Shown piece after piece: positions 5,398 through 5,776 of a stretch of DNA of 5,776 nucleotides. The notes beneath the pieces were generated by a model. The model saw only the letters and a program-made list of their open reading frames with translations, made no database searches and was not told where the DNA came from. Every line of letters starts with the position of its first letter. Within the stretch, counting starts at the first letter, position 1. Location of the stretch: NCBI GenBank assembly GCA_003662715.1, contig QMYO01000124.1, forward strand, positions 1-5,776, read 5' to 3'. The stretch comes from Candidatus Bathyarchaeota archaeon (GTDB lineage Archaea; Thermoproteota; Bathyarchaeia; Bathyarchaeales; Bathyarchaeaceae). A program made the translations under genes and the position numbers.

Positions 5398-5776
5398 TTA
5401 TTTCTTTGCCTCCGTAGTTTTTGTGGATTCTTTAGTCTTTTTTGTCGCTTTGATTTTTTTCGTTTTTTTGGTCTTTTTCGCCTCTTTGAGGGCTTTCTTC
5501 TCCGTTTCTTTGACCTCTTCCTTCTCTTCAACCTCTTTAGCTGGCTCAGTCTCCTTAACCTCTGTGACTTCCGCGGTTTCGGTAGTTACTGGGGTTTCCG
5601 CAGTCACTGTCTCATCAACTTCTGCAGCCTTCTCTGGTTCCGCCGCCTCGGCTGCTTCTTTTTCTGGAACTTCAAGTATTTCCACTTGATCAGGAAACTT
5701 TGCGTCTGGAGGCATTATCCGCACTTTTACTCCCGACACGCCTGGTTTCAGTTGCACGTGCATCTCCGCTGTTCTC
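5398..5776 (-). CDS. rps3: Small-subunit ribosomal protein uS3 (S3), 3' part, with long charged C-terminal tail
   Basis: uS3 lies at the mRNA entry of the 30S head. Only the last 125 residues are visible; the 5' part lies beyond base 5776, so the ATG at 5763 is an internal Met, not the start. The first visible residues, RTAEMHVQLKPGVSGVKVRI followed by MPPD, match the end of the conserved C-terminal domain (consensus G-V-K-V-x-I-M-P-P). After it comes a tail of about 90 low-complexity residues. The first part is Glu/Ala/Thr/Val-rich (EKEAAEAAEPEKAAEVDE onward) and the last 33 or so are almost all Lys/Thr (KEAKKTKKTKKIKATKKTKE). The tail reads as in-frame coding sequence up to TAA at 5398-5400 and fits directly before uL29. 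Confidence 0.93.
   Translation of the reverse strand, partial: RTAEMHVQLKPGVSGVKVRIMPPDAKFPDQVEILEVPEKEAAEAAEPEKAAEVDETVTAETPVTTETAEVTEVKETEPAKEVEEKEEVKETEKKALKEAKKTKKTKKIKATKKTKESTKTTEAKK

Noticed and set aside
5423..5689. Plus-strand Ser/Val/Phe-rich ORF that could be mistaken for a membrane protein
   Set aside because: It is the complement of the low-complexity uS3 tail; Ser/Val/Phe runs come from antisense Glu and Lys codons.

Overview
This window is a piece of an archaeal ribosomal-protein operon (the S10/spc-type cluster). Everything recognisable is encoded on the minus strand, so transcription runs from high to low coordinates. The order is uS3 (3' part), uL29, Rnp1 (RNase P Rpp29/Pop4), uS17, uL14, uL24, eS4, uL5, uS14, uS8, uL6, eL32, eL19 and uL18 (5' part). 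The archaeal assignment is firm. eS4, eL32, eL19 and the RNase P protein Rnp1 lie in line with universal ribosomal proteins, which is an archaeal gene order, and uS17 and uS14 carry archaeal-type sequences, with CPFHG and NPPCINA in uS17 and a four-Cys zinc ribbon in uS14. The AT-leaning composition and the overall sequence feel are compatible with a TACK-group archaeon such as Bathyarchaeia, but that finer placement is a low-confidence impression.

From 5776 down to 274 the genes are packed almost without gaps. Junctions range from a 17-nt overlap (uS17/uL14), through 4-nt GTGA or TTGA overlaps (uL29/Rnp1, uL6/eL32, eL32/eL19), to spacers of 0-14 nt. This is consistent with a single polycistronic message and coupled translation. 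The only real non-coding stretch is the 159 nt between eL19 and uL18 (115-273). It holds a good TATA-like element facing uL18, so a secondary promoter there is plausible.

All the proteins serve translation. uS3, uS17, eS4, uS14 and uS8 belong to the small subunit. uL29, uL14, uL24, uL5, uL6, eL32, eL19 and uL18 belong to the large subunit. Rnp1 is a protein subunit of RNase P, which matures tRNA 5' ends.

I see no mobile element, CRISPR array, RNA gene or novel multi-gene system. The points worth a second look are small: 7 of 13 visible starts are not ATG (4 TTG, 3 GTG), and several follow a GGAGG exactly 9 nt upstream; uS3 has a long block-charged C-terminal tail; uL24 has a Lys-rich tail; and the operon is interrupted before uL18 by a promoter-like gap.
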